Shown: positions 1 through 7,603, counted from the stretch's first letter. The stretch: 16,483 nt of DNA from Bacteroidaceae bacterium (GCA_017961965.1 JAGCWG010000290.1:1-16483), one strand, 5' to 3'. Numbers and translations: made by a program. The notes: generated from the sequence alone by a model not told the origin.

Positions 1-224
1 TGGAGCAGATGCTCTGCAACGGACACGGTCTGGAGTTCGGCGACCTCGGAATATTTCGCATCGGTCTGGACATGAAGGCTAAGCCGGAGGATAAGAAGGA
101 CGAAGTAGGCGCTGACCTCATCAAGCGAGTACGCAGCATCTTCACTCCGACTCCGTCAACCAAGAAGGACATGGACGAATGTGCCAAGGTAATCACTGAG
201 AACAAGTTCGCAAGACCTCATTGA
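1..224 (+). CDS. HU-related (histone-like) DNA-binding protein, 3' end only
   Basis: Partial gene: the frame is open to the left edge, and the last 73 residues are visible before a TGA at 222-224. The motif NGHGLEFGDLGIFRIGL, followed by a basic segment and IFTPTP, matches the beta-arm and C-terminal region of the HU-related proteins common in Bacteroidetes (the histone-like family in which 'GxxVxLGxLGxF' is typical). These proteins are thought to bind and bend DNA in the nucleoid; no specific target can be inferred. The tail (ITENKFARPH) is not recognised. The N-terminal dimerisation half lies outside the window, so the true start and length are unknown. The gene is followed within 16 nt by an intrinsic terminator and is therefore transcriptionally separate from the ribosomal cluster. 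The family call is fairly sure; the exact subfamily is not. Confidence 0.75.
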   Translation, partial: EQMLCNGHGLEFGDLGIFRIGLDMKAKPEDKKDEVGADLIKRVRSIFTPTPSTKKDMDECAKVITENKFARPH

Positions 225-239
225 TCCGATGACTAAATG

Positions 240-281
240 AAAAGGCGACTTCGCATTAATTTGCGGAGTCGTCTTTTTTTT
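240..281 (+). terminator. Intrinsic terminator of the HU-like gene
   Basis: The arm at 240-255 pairs with the arm at 262-277 around a 6-nt loop (TTAATT), with two G-T wobbles, and ends in eight consecutive T (274-281). It lies 15 nt after the HU-like stop codon. This is a classic Rho-independent terminator and marks the left border of the ribosomal gene cluster. Confidence 0.9.
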
Positions 282-290
282 GTTGTCTTT

Positions 291-340
291 TGAAACTTTG
301 TCTTTGAAAGTTTCAAAGTTTCAAAGTTTCAAAGTTTCAC
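291..340. repeat. 8-bp tandem repeat (TTTCAAAG) with inverted copies
   Basis: Three perfect TTTCAAAG units lie at 311-318, 319-326 and 327-334, followed by a partial unit at 335-339. The preceding TTTGAAAG (303-310) differs from the unit by one base. The first unit is also the right half of a perfect inverted repeat (302-309 against 311-318), and TGAAACTTTG at 291-300 is the reverse complement of CAAAGTTTCA at 314-323, 322-331 and 330-339. The block lies just behind the terminator. Function is unknown: slippage-generated repeat, protein-binding array or remnant are all possible. Confidence 0.8.
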
Positions 341-547
341 TTCGATTTTTATTTTTGAGATTTTGTCACGATGAATCAATTTTTCGATTGAGATTGCGAC
401 ACAACTTGTGCCGTTTTTTCGGTTGTTTGTCATGTGCGCCGCCAGATAATAGTTAAATAAACTTAATTTTTTACGTTTTTAGGGGAGTTTTTTGGGGTGC
501 GGAAAATTTTTATTGTGTAAGATGTATGCTGTTTGGCAGGTTTTTCG
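341..547. other. Gene-free A/T-rich region upstream of the rpsL promoter
   Basis: No credible coding sequence is seen on either strand here. The stretch is A/T rich, with several T tracts (for example 411-420 and 466-479). An A/T tract at 502-513 lies where an UP-like element of a strong promoter would be. A short dyad, CACAA-C-TTGTG, lies at 400-410. With the terminator and repeat before it and the promoter and leader after it, it completes the 612-nt gap between the HU-like gene and rpsL. Confidence 0.5.
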
Positions 548-562
548 TACCTTTGCACCACT
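532..562 (+). promoter_or_regulatory. Probable Bacteroidetes-type promoter for rpsL
   Basis: TACCTTTG at 548-555 matches the Bacteroidetes -7 consensus TAnnTTTG exactly. A TTTG lies at 532-535, but only 12 nt upstream of it; the usual spacing for the -33 element is close to 20 nt, so the -33 box is weak or absent. Transcription would start near 560-563 and give a leader of about 275 nt before rpsL. This is inferred from a consensus match only. Confidence 0.6.
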
Positions 563-836
563 TTTTGGAGTAGTGTGTGCCCTGTATGGGTGCAATGTGC
601 TATCTGCGCGATAGCGGAACCACGAAGTAAGCTGAGTAGAGCTTTAGCTGCCATTAAGGATTTTTATGTTGGGTCGGGACGACCTATATGTAAGATGACA
701 AGGTAAAATGGTGGTAGGCTACGAAGGCTGAAGGAGCAGGGGAGAGACGGCGGAGGGGATTGTGGTTGAGGTGCTGCTCGGAAGGTAAAAAGGAATAGAA
801 ATTTATAGTAATAACAATATTTAAATTTTAATCAAA
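562..836 (+). promoter_or_regulatory. Structured 5' leader of the rpsL operon
   Basis: This is the sequence between the predicted transcription start and rpsL. It contains two compact hairpins: 599-615 (6 bp, loop TGCGC) and 670-686 (7 bp with one G-U pair, loop GGA). A purine/G-rich stretch follows at 731-785. Three possible minute ORFs lie at 666-698, 708-731 and 760-798. The last 40 nt before rpsL are A/T rich and unstructured, as expected for Bacteroidetes initiation regions. A role in feedback control by a ribosomal protein such as S12 or S7 is plausible, but no known leader motif was recognised. Confidence 0.5.
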
Positions 837-1217
837 ATGCCTACTATTCAACAATTGGTAAGAAAGGGCCGTAAGGTGTTGGTGGATAAGAGCAAGTCGC
901 CGGCGTTGGACTCATGTCCTCAGCGTCGTGGCGTTTGTGTCCGTGTCTACACAACAACTCCTAAGAAGCCTAATTCAGCGATGAGAAAGGTCGCTCGTGT
1001 TCGTTTGACAAACAAGAAGGAAGTTAACTCCTACATTCCGGGAGAGGGACACAACCTGCAGGAGCACTCAATCGTGCTGGTTCGCGGTGGACGTGTGAAG
1101 GACCTCCCAGGTGTACGTTATCACATCGTACGCGGTGCGCTGGATACAGCCGGTGTTGCCAGCCGTACTCAGAGACGTTCAAAGTACGGAGCTAAGCGTC
1201 CGAAGGCTAAGAAGTAA
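837..1217 (+). CDS. rpsL: 30S ribosomal protein S12
   Basis: S12 (uS12) sits at the decoding centre of the small subunit and controls tRNA selection accuracy. The 126-residue product matches the family length (E. coli 124). Recognisable segments are [12 protein letters not shown] at the start, CPQRRGVC (27-34), [14 protein letters not shown] (39-52), [10 protein letters not shown] (69-78) and [14 protein letters not shown] (83-96). Both lysines where streptomycin-resistance changes usually occur are wild type (K43 and K88). D89, the residue methylthiolated by RimO in other bacteria, is present in its conserved context. The ATG at 837 gives the canonical N-terminus; it has no SD and is preceded by an A/T-rich stretch. 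It is the first gene of the str block, behind a leader of about 275 nt. Confidence 0.98.
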   Translation: MPTIQQLVRKGRKVLVDKSKSPALDSCPQRRGVCVRVYTTTPKKPNSAMRKVARVRLTNKKEVNSYIPGEGHNLQEHSIVLVRGGRVKDLPGVRYHIVRGALDTAGVASRTQRRSKYGAKRPKAKK

Positions 1218-1406
1218 TCCGTTAACGAAAACGAAGACGAAAACAAAAAACAGTTTTTAACCGTTAAATTGATTTGATTTGTTGGCTATGCTAAGGTTGA
1301 GTAAATGACCTCACGCACGCGTATATATAAATAATGTGTAAGGGCGGTCGTTGAAGAGACAAGATGCAACACAACCTCGAATCGACAGTAAAATCAAAAC
1401 AGAAAA
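1218..1406 (+). promoter_or_regulatory. rpsL-rpsG intergenic region, possible S7 control site
   Basis: This 189-nt spacer is long for the cluster. It opens with a CGAAAA-like short repeat (1226-1249) enclosed by the inverted repeat TTAACG (1222-1227) / CGTTAA (1262-1267). A second pairing, GGTTG (1295-1299) with CAACC (1372-1376), could enclose a GACC/GGTC stem (1307-1310 with 1346-1349). In E. coli the matching rpsL-rpsG spacer binds S7 for feedback control. A homologous role is an inference from position; I cannot identify the S7 binding structure. No good promoter was found (TAAGGTTG at 1292 is one base off the -7 consensus, without a correctly spaced -33 box). Confidence 0.35.
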
Positions 1407-1883
1407 ATGAGAAAAGCTAAACCAAAGAAGCGTGTAATCCTACCAGATCCGGTGTATGGTGACGTAAAGGTTACAAAGTTTGTAAACAATCTGATGTATG
1501 ACGGAAAGAAGAGTGTCGCTTACTCTATCTTCTACAGCGCATTGAAGAATGTAGAAAACAAGATGAAGAACGAGGAGCAGTCTTCACTGGAAATCTGGAA
1601 GAAGGCTCTCGACAACATCACTCCACAGGTGGAGGTGAAGAGCCGTCGTATCGGTGGTGCTACATTCCAGGTTCCAACAGAGATCCGTGCTGACCGTAAG
1701 GAGGCAATCTCTATGAAGAACATGATTCAGTTCGCTCGTAAGCGTTCGGGCAAGAGCATGGCTGACAAGCTTGCTGCTGAGATTATGGACGCATTCAACG
1801 AGCAGGGTGGTGCGTTCAAGCGTAAGGAAGATATGCACCGTATGGCTGAGGCTAACCGTGCATTCGCACACTTCCGTTTCTAA
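1407..1883 (+). CDS. rpsG: 30S ribosomal protein S7
   Basis: S7 (uS7) nucleates assembly of the 3' major domain of 16S rRNA (the head) and contacts the E-site tRNA. At 158 residues it has the usual length. The N-terminus [19 protein letters not shown] and the segment [16 protein letters not shown] are characteristic. The central [18 protein letters not shown] and the C-terminal [18 protein letters not shown] are the conserved rRNA-binding helix region and tail. The ATG at 1407 follows an A-rich stretch without SD. It lies between rpsL and fusA as in the classic str operon. In E. coli S7 is the feedback regulator of this operon; whether it plays that part here is not visible. Confidence 0.98.
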   Translation: MRKAKPKKRVILPDPVYGDVKVTKFVNNLMYDGKKSVAYSIFYSALKNVENKMKNEEQSSLEIWKKALDNITPQVEVKSRRIGGATFQVPTEIRADRKEAISMKNMIQFARKRSGKSMADKLAAEIMDAFNEQGGAFKRKEDMHRMAEANRAFAHFRF

Positions 1884-1936
1884 AAAAAGAGAGTATCAGG
1901 TAATTAGTTTTAATACGATAAAAAAGAGAATTATTT

Positions 1937-4054
1937 ATGGCTAAGCAAGATTTGCACCTAACCCGTAACTTCGGAATCATGGCTCACATCGACGCAGGTA
2001 AGACTACTACGTCGGAGCGTATCCTGTTCTACACCGGTAAGACTCATAAGATCGGTGAGGTACACGACGGTGGTGCAACCATGGACTGGATGGCACAGGA
2101 GCAGGAACGTGGTATCACTATCACTTCCGCTGCCACAACTGCATATTGGAACTGGAACGGTAACAAGTACAAGTTCAATCTTATTGACACTCCGGGACAC
2201 GTCGATTTCACCGCTGAGGTGGAGCGTTCGCTCCGTGTACTCGACGGTGCTGTCGCTACATACTGTGCAGTAGGTGGTGTTGAGCCACAGTCGGAGACCG
2301 TTTGGCGTCAGGCTGACAAGTACAATGTGCCACGTATGGGATATGTAAACAAGATGGACCGCTCTGGTGCTGACTTCTTCGAGGTTGTTCGCCAGATGAA
2401 GGAGGTTCTTGGTGCTAACCCTGTACCAGTGGTAATTCCAATCGGTGCCGAGGAGAACTTCAAGGGTGTGGTTGACCTCATCAAGATGAAGGGTATCGTA
2501 TGGCACGACGAGACTCAGGGTGCTGAGTTTGATGTCATTGAAATCCCTGAGAACCTGAAGGCTGAGGCTGAGGAATGGCGTGGAAAGATGCTCGAATCAG
2601 TTGCTGAGTTTGACGATGCTCTGATGGAGAAGTTCTTCGACGATCCTTCAACTATCACTGAGGAGGAAATCATCTCTGCTATCCGCAAGGCTACTTGTTC
2701 ACTGGCTTGTACTCCTATGCTCTGTGGTTCTTCGTTCAAGAACAAGGGTGTGCAGACTCTGCTTGACTATATCTGTGCATTCCTGCCTTCTCCACTGGAT
2801 ACTGAGGCTGTCGTAGGTTCTAATCCCGACACTAAGGCTGAGGAAGACCGTAAGCCATCGGAGGATGAGAAGACTTCGGCTCTTGCATTCAAGATTGCTA
2901 CTGACCCATATGTAGGTCGTCTGACTTTCATCCGTGTATATTCAGGTAAGGTTGAGGCCGGTTCGTACATCTATAATACCCGTTCGGGCAAGAAGGAGCG
3001 TGTGAGCCGTCTGTTCCAGATGCACTCTAACCACCAGAATCCTGTTGACGTAATCAGCGCAGGTGATATCGGTGCAGTAGTGGGTCTGAAGGATATCCAC
3101 ACCGGTGATACCCTCTGCGACGAGGATGCACCAATCGTACTGGAGTCTATGGACTTCCCAGATCCCGTTATCGGTATCGCTGTTGAGCCTAAGACTCAGA
3201 AGGACCTCGACAAGCTGTCAGTAGGTCTGGCTAAGCTGGCTGAGGAAGACCCGACATTCACAGTGAAGACTGACGAGCAGAGCGGACAGACTGTCATCTC
3301 TGGTATGGGTGAGCTTCACCTCGATATCATCATCGACCGTCTGAAGCGTGAGTTCAAGGTTGCATGTAACCAGGGACGTCCACAGGTTAACTATAAGGAA
3401 GCTATCACCAATACTGTCAACCTCCGTGAGGTTTACAAGAAGCAGTCGGGTGGTCGTGGTAAGTTTGCCGATATCATCGTAAACGTAGGTCCTGTTGATG
3501 ACGACTTCGAAGGAACAGGTCTGCAGTTCGTTGACGAGGTTAAGGGCGGTAACATTCCTAAGGAGTTCATCCCTGCAGTACAGAAGGGTTTTGCTGAGGC
3601 TATGAAGAATGGTGTTCTCGGAGGATTCCCAATGGACAGCCTGAAGGTGACTCTCGTTGACGGTTCGTTCCACCCGGTTGACTCTGACCAGCTGTCGTTC
3701 GAAATCGCTGCGCGTCAGGCATACAAGAATGCTTGCTCTCAGGCTAAGCCGGTACTGATGGAGCCTATCATGAAGCTGGAGGTTGTAACTCCGGAGGAGA
3801 ACATGGGTGACGTCATCGGTGACTTGAACAAGCGCCGTGGTCAGGTTGAGGGTATGGACAATGCACGTTCAGGTGCACGTATCGTAAAGGCTATGGTTCC
3901 ACTGGGCGAGATGTTCGGTTATGTAACAGCTCTGCGTACCATCACTTCAGGTCGTGCAACTTCTTCAATGCAGTATGATCACCATGCTCCGGTAAGCAGC
4001 GCTATCGCTAAGGAAGTGCTTGCTGAATGCAACGGACGCACAGATCTCGTATAA
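1937..4054 (+). CDS. fusA: Elongation factor G, canonical EF-G
   Basis: EF-G is the GTPase that drives tRNA-mRNA translocation and, with ribosome recycling factor, subunit splitting. At 705 residues it is full length (E. coli 704). G-domain motifs are intact: G1 AHIDAGKT (16-23), the G2 threonine in RGITI (58-62), G3 DTPGH (84-88), G4 NKMD (138-141) and G5-like GSSFKN further on. Domains II-V follow, with the domain IV region around [21 protein letters not shown] and a C-terminus ending in the usual ...NGRTDLV region. It lies 53 nt after rpsG. Bacteroides species also carry a divergent second EF-G (EF-G2) elsewhere; position and complete GTPase motifs identify this copy as the canonical one. 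tuf, which follows fusA in E. coli, is absent here and rpsJ comes next. Confidence 0.98.
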   Translation: MAKQDLHLTRNFGIMAHIDAGKTTTSERILFYTGKTHKIGEVHDGGATMDWMAQEQERGITITSAATTAYWNWNGNKYKFNLIDTPGHVDFTAEVERSLRVLDGAVATYCAVGGVEPQSETVWRQADKYNVPRMGYVNKMDRSGADFFEVVRQMKEVLGANPVPVVIPIGAEENFKGVVDLIKMKGIVWHDETQGAEFDVIEIPENLKAEAEEWRGKMLESVAEFDDALMEKFFDDPSTITEEEIISAIRKATCSLACTPMLCGSSFKNKGVQTLLDYICAFLPSPLDTEAVVGSNPDTKAEEDRKPSEDEKTSALAFKIATDPYVGRLTFIRVYSGKVEAGSYIYNTRSGKKERVSRLFQMHSNHQNPVDVISAGDIGAVVGLKDIHTGDTLCDEDAPIVLESMDFPDPVIGIAVEPKTQKDLDKLSVGLAKLAEEDPTFTVKTDEQSGQTVISGMGELHLDIIIDRLKREFKVACNQGRPQVNYKEAITNTVNLREVYKKQSGGRGKFADIIVNVGPVDDDFEGTGLQFVDEVKGGNIPKEFIPAVQKGFAEAMKNGVLGGFPMDSLKVTLVDGSFHPVDSDQLSFEIAARQAYKNACSQAKPVLMEPIMKLEVVTPEENMGDVIGDLNKRRGQVEGMDNARSGARIVKAMVPLGEMFGYVTALRTITSGRATSSMQYDHHAPVSSAIAKEVLAECNGRTDLV

Positions 4055-4141
4055 TATAAATAATGTATAGGGTGCAGGCGAGCAAACGACTCTTTGCCTG
4101 CATACCCTTTGCAGGTTAATAACAATATAAACAACAAAACA
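4055..4141 (+). promoter_or_regulatory. fusA-rpsJ spacer with two mutually exclusive hairpins
   Basis: Stem A pairs 4069-4079 with 4096-4108: 11 base pairs with a 2-nt bulge (4102-4103) and a 16-nt loop. Stem B pairs CCTGCA (4097-4102) with TGCAGG (4110-4115) around a 7-nt loop. Both use 4097-4102, so only one can form at a time. Neither is followed by a T tract, so simple termination is unlikely. The site is where the E. coli S10 operon leader (L4-responsive) would lie. A regulatory switch is an inference from structure and position. Confidence 0.55.
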
Positions 4142-4447
4142 ATGAGTCAAAAAATTCGTATCAAACTGAAATCTTACGACCACACTCTCGTTGACAAGTC
4201 GGCAGAGAAGATCGTAAAGACAGTTCGCGCTACTGATGCTATCGTAAGTGGTCCTATTCCACTTCCTACTCACAAGCGCATCTACACTGTTAACCGTTCT
4301 ACTTTCGTGAACAAGAAGTCGCGTGAGCAGTTCGAACTCTGCACTTACAAGCGTCTGATCGACATCTACAGTTCTACTACAAAGACTATCGATGCGCTGA
4401 TGAAGCTTGAGTTGCCTTCAGGTGTTGAAGTAGAGATTAAGGTTTAA
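4142..4447 (+). CDS. rpsJ: 30S ribosomal protein S10
   Basis: S10 (uS10) is part of the 30S head and in many bacteria also acts with NusB and NusG in antitermination. The start at 4142 ([18 protein letters not shown]) gives 101 residues, matching the family (E. coli 103). An in-frame upstream TTG at 4094 would add 16 residues but lies inside the leader hairpin and has no family support. Conserved segments include [12 protein letters not shown] and the [19 protein letters not shown] region near the 3' half. The initiator has no SD and follows an A-rich track. First gene of the S10 block, 87 nt after fusA and 43 nt before rplC. Confidence 0.98.
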   Translation: MSQKIRIKLKSYDHTLVDKSAEKIVKTVRATDAIVSGPIPLPTHKRIYTVNRSTFVNKKSREQFELCTYKRLIDIYSSTTKTIDALMKLELPSGVEVEIKV

Positions 4448-4490
4448 TACCCGAGAAAGAAATTAGAGAATTTTTAAACAGTTATTTGAA

Positions 4491-5105
4491 ATGCCAGGAT
4501 TATTAGGAAAGAAAATCGGAATGACATCCGTTTTCAGTGCTGATGGCAAGAATGTGCCATGCACTGTTATCGAAGTAGGTCCTTGTGTTGTAACTCAAGT
4601 AAAGACTGTAGAGAAAGATGGCTATACTGCTGTTCAGATTGGCTTCGAAGATGCCAAGGAGAAGAACGTAAGCAAACCGATGAAGGGCCACTTCGCTAAG
4701 TCGAGTACAACTCCAAAGAGACACTTGGCCGAGTTCACATTTGACGAAGAGTACAATCTCGGAGATGTCCTCACTGTTGAATTCTTCAACGATGCAGCTT
4801 ATGTTGACGTTGTAGGAACTTCAAAGGGTAAGGGCTTCCAGGGCGTTGTAAAGCGCTGGGGCTTCGGTGGTGTAGGTCAGGCTACTCACGGTCAGGACGA
4901 CCGTCTGCGCAAGCCGGGTTCAATCGGTGCGTGTGCCACTCCTTCACGTGTGTTCAAGAACCTCCACATGGGTGGACACATGGGAAATGAGCAGGTAACC
5001 ACTCACAACCTGCAGGTTATTAAGATTATTCCAGAGCACAATCTGCTCCTCGTTAAGGGTAGTGTGCCAGGATGTAAGGGTTCAATTATTAAAATCAAGA
5101 AGTAA
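4491..5105 (+). CDS. rplC: 50S ribosomal protein L3
   Basis: L3 (uL3) binds near the 3' end of 23S rRNA, is an early assembly protein and reaches toward the peptidyl transferase centre. The 204-residue product begins [15 protein letters not shown] and carries [14 protein letters not shown] (110-123) and the central-extension motif [14 protein letters not shown] (142-155), then [12 protein letters not shown]. coli L3 has GQNQTPG at the corresponding place, with a glutamine methylated by PrmB. Here both glutamines are alanine (A147, A149), so that modification cannot occur at this site. No SD at the start. rplD begins 3 nt after the stop, suggesting translational coupling. Confidence 0.97.
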   Translation: MPGLLGKKIGMTSVFSADGKNVPCTVIEVGPCVVTQVKTVEKDGYTAVQIGFEDAKEKNVSKPMKGHFAKSSTTPKRHLAEFTFDEEYNLGDVLTVEFFNDAAYVDVVGTSKGKGFQGVVKRWGFGGVGQATHGQDDRLRKPGSIGACATPSRVFKNLHMGGHMGNEQVTTHNLQVIKIIPEHNLLLVKGSVPGCKGSIIKIKK

Positions 5106-5108
5106 GCA

Positions 5109-5738
5109 ATGGAAGTTTCAGTATTAAATATTAAAGGTCAGGAAACTGGCAAGAAGGTAGTTCTGAACGATGCAATCTTCGGAATTGAACCTAATGACCA
5201 CGTTATTTACCTTGCCGTAAACCAGTATCTCGCTGCACAGCGTCAGGGAACTCACAAGTCAAAGGAAAGAAGCGAAATCACAGGCTCTACCCGTAAGCTC
5301 ATCCGTCAGAAGGGTGGTGGCGGCGCTCGTCGCGGCGACATCAAGTCTCCGGTATTGCGCGGTGGTGGTCGTGTATTCGGTCCACGTCCTCGTGACTATT
5401 GGTTCAAACTCAATAAGAAAGTAAAGCTTCTGGCTCGTAAGAGTGCACTTTCGTACAAGGCTCAGCAGAACGGTATTGTTGTAGTTGAGGACTTCGATTT
5501 TGCTGCACCAAAGACTAAGGAGGCTGTAAACTTGTTAAATAATCTTAAAGTTTCTGACAAGAAGGTACTTGTTCTTTTGCCTGAAGTAAAAAAGAACGTA
5601 TATTTGTCGGCTCGTAATATTCAGCGTGTCGAAGTTATGACGGCATCTGCACTCAATACCTACAAGGTAATGAATGCAAATGTGCTTGTTGTGACTGAAA
5701 ATGCGTTGAAGCTTATTGATGAAACTTTAAATAAGTAA
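5109..5738 (+). CDS. rplD: 50S ribosomal protein L4
   Basis: L4 (uL4) lines the nascent-peptide exit tunnel with L22. The 209-residue protein has the long basic, glycine-rich tunnel loop at about residues 45-95 ([20 protein letters not shown], then [19 protein letters not shown] at 69-87). The globular Rossmann-like part and C-terminus ([19 protein letters not shown]) fit the family. It starts 3 nt after rplC without an SD of its own. In E. coli L4 represses the S10 operon by acting on the leader ahead of rpsJ, which makes the hairpin pair upstream of rpsJ here interesting. Its own 3' end runs directly into the strong SD of rplW. Confidence 0.97.
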   Translation: MEVSVLNIKGQETGKKVVLNDAIFGIEPNDHVIYLAVNQYLAAQRQGTHKSKERSEITGSTRKLIRQKGGGGARRGDIKSPVLRGGGRVFGPRPRDYWFKLNKKVKLLARKSALSYKAQQNGIVVVEDFDFAAPKTKEAVNLLNNLKVSDKKVLVLLPEVKKNVYLSARNIQRVEVMTASALNTYKVMNANVLVVTENALKLIDETLNK

Positions 5739-5744
5739 GGAGGT
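5737..5744 (+). promoter_or_regulatory. Strong Shine-Dalgarno site for rplW
   Basis: AAGGAGGT is fully complementary to the 16S 3' tail. It overlaps the rplD stop codon (5736-5738) and leaves 6 nt before the rplW ATG at 5751. It stands out because most starts in the cluster have no SD. Confidence 0.85.
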
Positions 5745-5750
5745 ACAAGT

Positions 5751-6044
5751 ATGGGATATGTTGTAAAACCATTGGTAACGGAAAAGATGACAGCAATATC
5801 AGAGAAGCAGAACAATAAGTTCGGCTTTATCGTACTTCCTGATGCCAATAAGTTAGAGATTAAGAAAGAAATTGAAGCTAAGTATAACGTGAATGTAGTT
5901 TCTGTTAACACTATGAACTACGCTGGTAAGCGTAAGAGCCGCTACACTAAGGCTGGTGTTATCAAGGGTAAGACTAAGGCTTTCAAGAAGGCTATCGTAA
6001 CCCTTGCCGAAGGCGAAACTATTGATTTCTATAGTAACATTTAA
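5751..6044 (+). CDS. rplW: 50S ribosomal protein L23
   Basis: L23 (uL23) sits at the exit of the peptide tunnel, where it docks trigger factor and the signal recognition particle. The 97-residue protein has the family length. It begins [21 protein letters not shown] and contains the [19 protein letters not shown] segment and the [20 protein letters not shown] region, as in L23 of bacteria. The ATG at 5751 is fixed by a perfect SD 6 nt upstream, one of only four strong SDs in the cluster. It lies 12 nt after rplD and 8 nt before rplB. Confidence 0.97.
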   Translation: MGYVVKPLVTEKMTAISEKQNNKFGFIVLPDANKLEIKKEIEAKYNVNVVSVNTMNYAGKRKSRYTKAGVIKGKTKAFKKAIVTLAEGETIDFYSNI

Positions 6045-6052
6045 TAATTAAG

Positions 6053-6880
6053 ATGGGTATTCGTAAATTCAGACCAGTAACTCCTGGTCAGCGTCACAAA
6101 GCTATTGGTACTTTTGATGATGTTACTACATCGGTACCAGAGAAAAGTCTTGTTTTCGGTAAGCGTAGCACAGGTGGCCGTAACAATGAGGGTCGCATCA
6201 CAGTACGCTACAGAGGTGGCGGTCATAAGAGACTCCTGCGTTTGATCGATTTCAAGAGAGAGAAGGACGGAATTCCCGCAACAGTGAAGACAATCGAGTA
6301 CGATCCAAACCGTTCGGCTCGTATCGCTCTTGTTTTCTATGCTGACGGTGAAAAACGTTACATCGTTGCTCCTAACGGATTGAAGGTTGGCGACAAGATC
6401 ATGTCTGGTGCAGACGCAACTCCAGACCTTGGTAATACTCTTCCGCTTGAGAAGATTCCTGTGGGTACCGTAATCCACAATATCGAGCTCAAGCCAGGAC
6501 AGGGTGCCAAGATGGTTCGCTCAGCCGGCAATTTTGCTCAGTTAACTTCACGCGAAGGAAAGTATTGCGTAATCAAGCTGCCTTCAGGTGAAATTCGTAA
6601 AGTGCTTTCAGTTTGCCGTGCAACTATCGGTAGTGTAAGCAATTCAGACCACGCACTCGAATCGTCAGGTAAGGCAGGACGTAGCCGCTGGCTCGGACGC
6701 CGTCCACACAACCGTGGTGTCGTAATGAACCCAATCGATCACCCAATGGGTGGTGGTGAAGGACGCCAGACAGGTGGACACCCACGTTCACGCAATGGTC
6801 TTTATGCAAAGGGCTTGAAGACACGTGCACCAAAGAAGCAGTCAAACAAGTACATAATTGAAAGACGTAACAAGAAATAA
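6053..6880 (+). CDS. rplB: 50S ribosomal protein L2
   Basis: L2 (uL2) is a core 23S rRNA-binding protein needed for subunit association and peptidyl transferase activity. The 275 residues match the family (E. coli 273). Features are the N-terminal OB-like domain with [18 protein letters not shown] (52-69), the central [23 protein letters not shown] and the C-terminal signature [19 protein letters not shown] (226-244). The conserved histidine next to the peptidyl transferase centre (E. coli H229) is H230. The following E. coli histidine is methionine here (M232), which looks like lineage variation. The start follows rplW by 8 nt with no SD. Confidence 0.98.
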   Translation: MGIRKFRPVTPGQRHKAIGTFDDVTTSVPEKSLVFGKRSTGGRNNEGRITVRYRGGGHKRLLRLIDFKREKDGIPATVKTIEYDPNRSARIALVFYADGEKRYIVAPNGLKVGDKIMSGADATPDLGNTLPLEKIPVGTVIHNIELKPGQGAKMVRSAGNFAQLTSREGKYCVIKLPSGEIRKVLSVCRATIGSVSNSDHALESSGKAGRSRWLGRRPHNRGVVMNPIDHPMGGGEGRQTGGHPRSRNGLYAKGLKTRAPKKQSNKYIIERRNKK

Positions 6881-6892
6881 AGTTAACTGAAT

Positions 6893-7162
6893 ATGAGTCG
6901 TTCATTAAAAAAAGGTCCATACATTAACGTAAAACTCGAAAACAAAGTTCTCGCTATGAACGAGGGCGGCAAGAAGAGTGTTATTAAGACATGGGCACGT
7001 GCTTCAATGATTTCTCCGGATTTCGTGGGACATACCATTGCAGTACATAACGGTAATAAATTTATTCCTGTTTACATTACCGAGAACATGGTCGGTCACA
7101 AGCTCGGCGAATTCGCCCTGACTCGTACTTTCCGTGGTCACGCAGGTAATAAGAAAAAGTAA
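6893..7162 (+). CDS. rpsS: 30S ribosomal protein S19
   Basis: S19 (uS19) binds 16S rRNA in the head of the small subunit with S13 and takes part in inter-subunit bridges. The 89-residue product shows the full family pattern: [15 protein letters not shown] at the start, then [24 protein letters not shown], and near the end [20 protein letters not shown] with a lysine tail. Length is close to E. coli (92). It starts 12 nt after rplB without SD and is followed by a 34-nt gap to rplV. It belongs to the S10 block in its normal order. Confidence 0.98.
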   Translation: MSRSLKKGPYINVKLENKVLAMNEGGKKSVIKTWARASMISPDFVGHTIAVHNGNKFIPVYITENMVGHKLGEFALTRTFRGHAGNKKK

Positions 7163-7196
7163 AACAGGCTCACTAAGTAAATAAGAAATTTATATA

Positions 7197-7601
7197 ATGG
7201 GAGCAAGAAAACGATTAATGGCCAATAAGATTAAAGAGGCCAAAAAGACACAGTACTTTGCTACATTCCGCAGTATACCTTCTTCACCACGTAAGATGCG
7301 CTATGTTGCTGACCTCGTGAGAGGCATGGAGGTAAGCAAGGCACTTGCAACTCTCAAGTTCAACAGCAAGGATGCTGCAAAGGATTTGGAGAAGTTGCTT
7401 CGTTCTGCCATTGCAAACTGGGAGCAGAAGAATGACCGTAAAGCTGAGAACGGAGAGCTCTACATCTCAAAGATTTTCGTCGATGAGGGTGCTACTCTGA
7501 AGCGTATGCGTCCAGCTCCACAGGGTCGCGGTTATAGAATTCGCAAGCGTTCTAATCATGTTACTATTTTCGTGGACGCTAAAACTAATGATGAGAAATA
7601 A
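7197..7601 (+). CDS. rplV: 50S ribosomal protein L22, extended Bacteroidetes form
   Basis: L22 (uL22) contacts all 23S rRNA domains and, with L4, forms the narrow part of the exit tunnel. The 134-residue protein is longer than E. coli L22 (110) because of an N-terminal extension ([20 protein letters not shown]) and a short C-terminal one, both typical for Bacteroidetes. The core [18 protein letters not shown] (26-43) and the tunnel beta-hairpin tip [16 protein letters not shown] (103-118), where macrolide-resistance changes can occur, are intact. The ATG at 7197 fits related proteins better than the internal methionine at residue 8. Only 2 nt separate its stop from rpsC. Confidence 0.96.
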   Translation: MGARKRLMANKIKEAKKTQYFATFRSIPSSPRKMRYVADLVRGMEVSKALATLKFNSKDAAKDLEKLLRSAIANWEQKNDRKAENGELYISKIFVDEGATLKRMRPAPQGRGYRIRKRSNHVTIFVDAKTNDEK

Positions 7602-7603
7602 TT

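Noticed and set aside
400..410. Dyad CACAA-C-TTGTG as an operator
   Set aside because: About 140 nt upstream of the predicted promoter and only 5 bp per arm; can occur by chance, so not listed as a site.
463..654. 63-residue ORF on the minus strand in the rpsL upstream region
   Set aside because: It overlaps the predicted promoter and leader, has no recognisable motif and no supporting context; length is within chance expectation.
1292..1299. TAAGGTTG as an internal promoter for rpsG
   Set aside because: One mismatch to TAnnTTTG and TTTG elements at wrong spacing; not enough to call.
1584..1871. 95-residue minus-strand ORF within rpsG
   Set aside because: Antisense shadow of a highly conserved gene; composition follows the complementary codons.
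1958..2506. 182-residue minus-strand ORF within fusA, and a 151-residue one at 3218-3673
   Set aside because: Long antisense frames arise from biased codon use in highly expressed genes; the translations show no domain and fusA itself is intact.
4094..4141. TTG start extending S10 by 16 residues
   Set aside because: Lies in the leader hairpin; the family N-terminus begins at the ATG at 4142.
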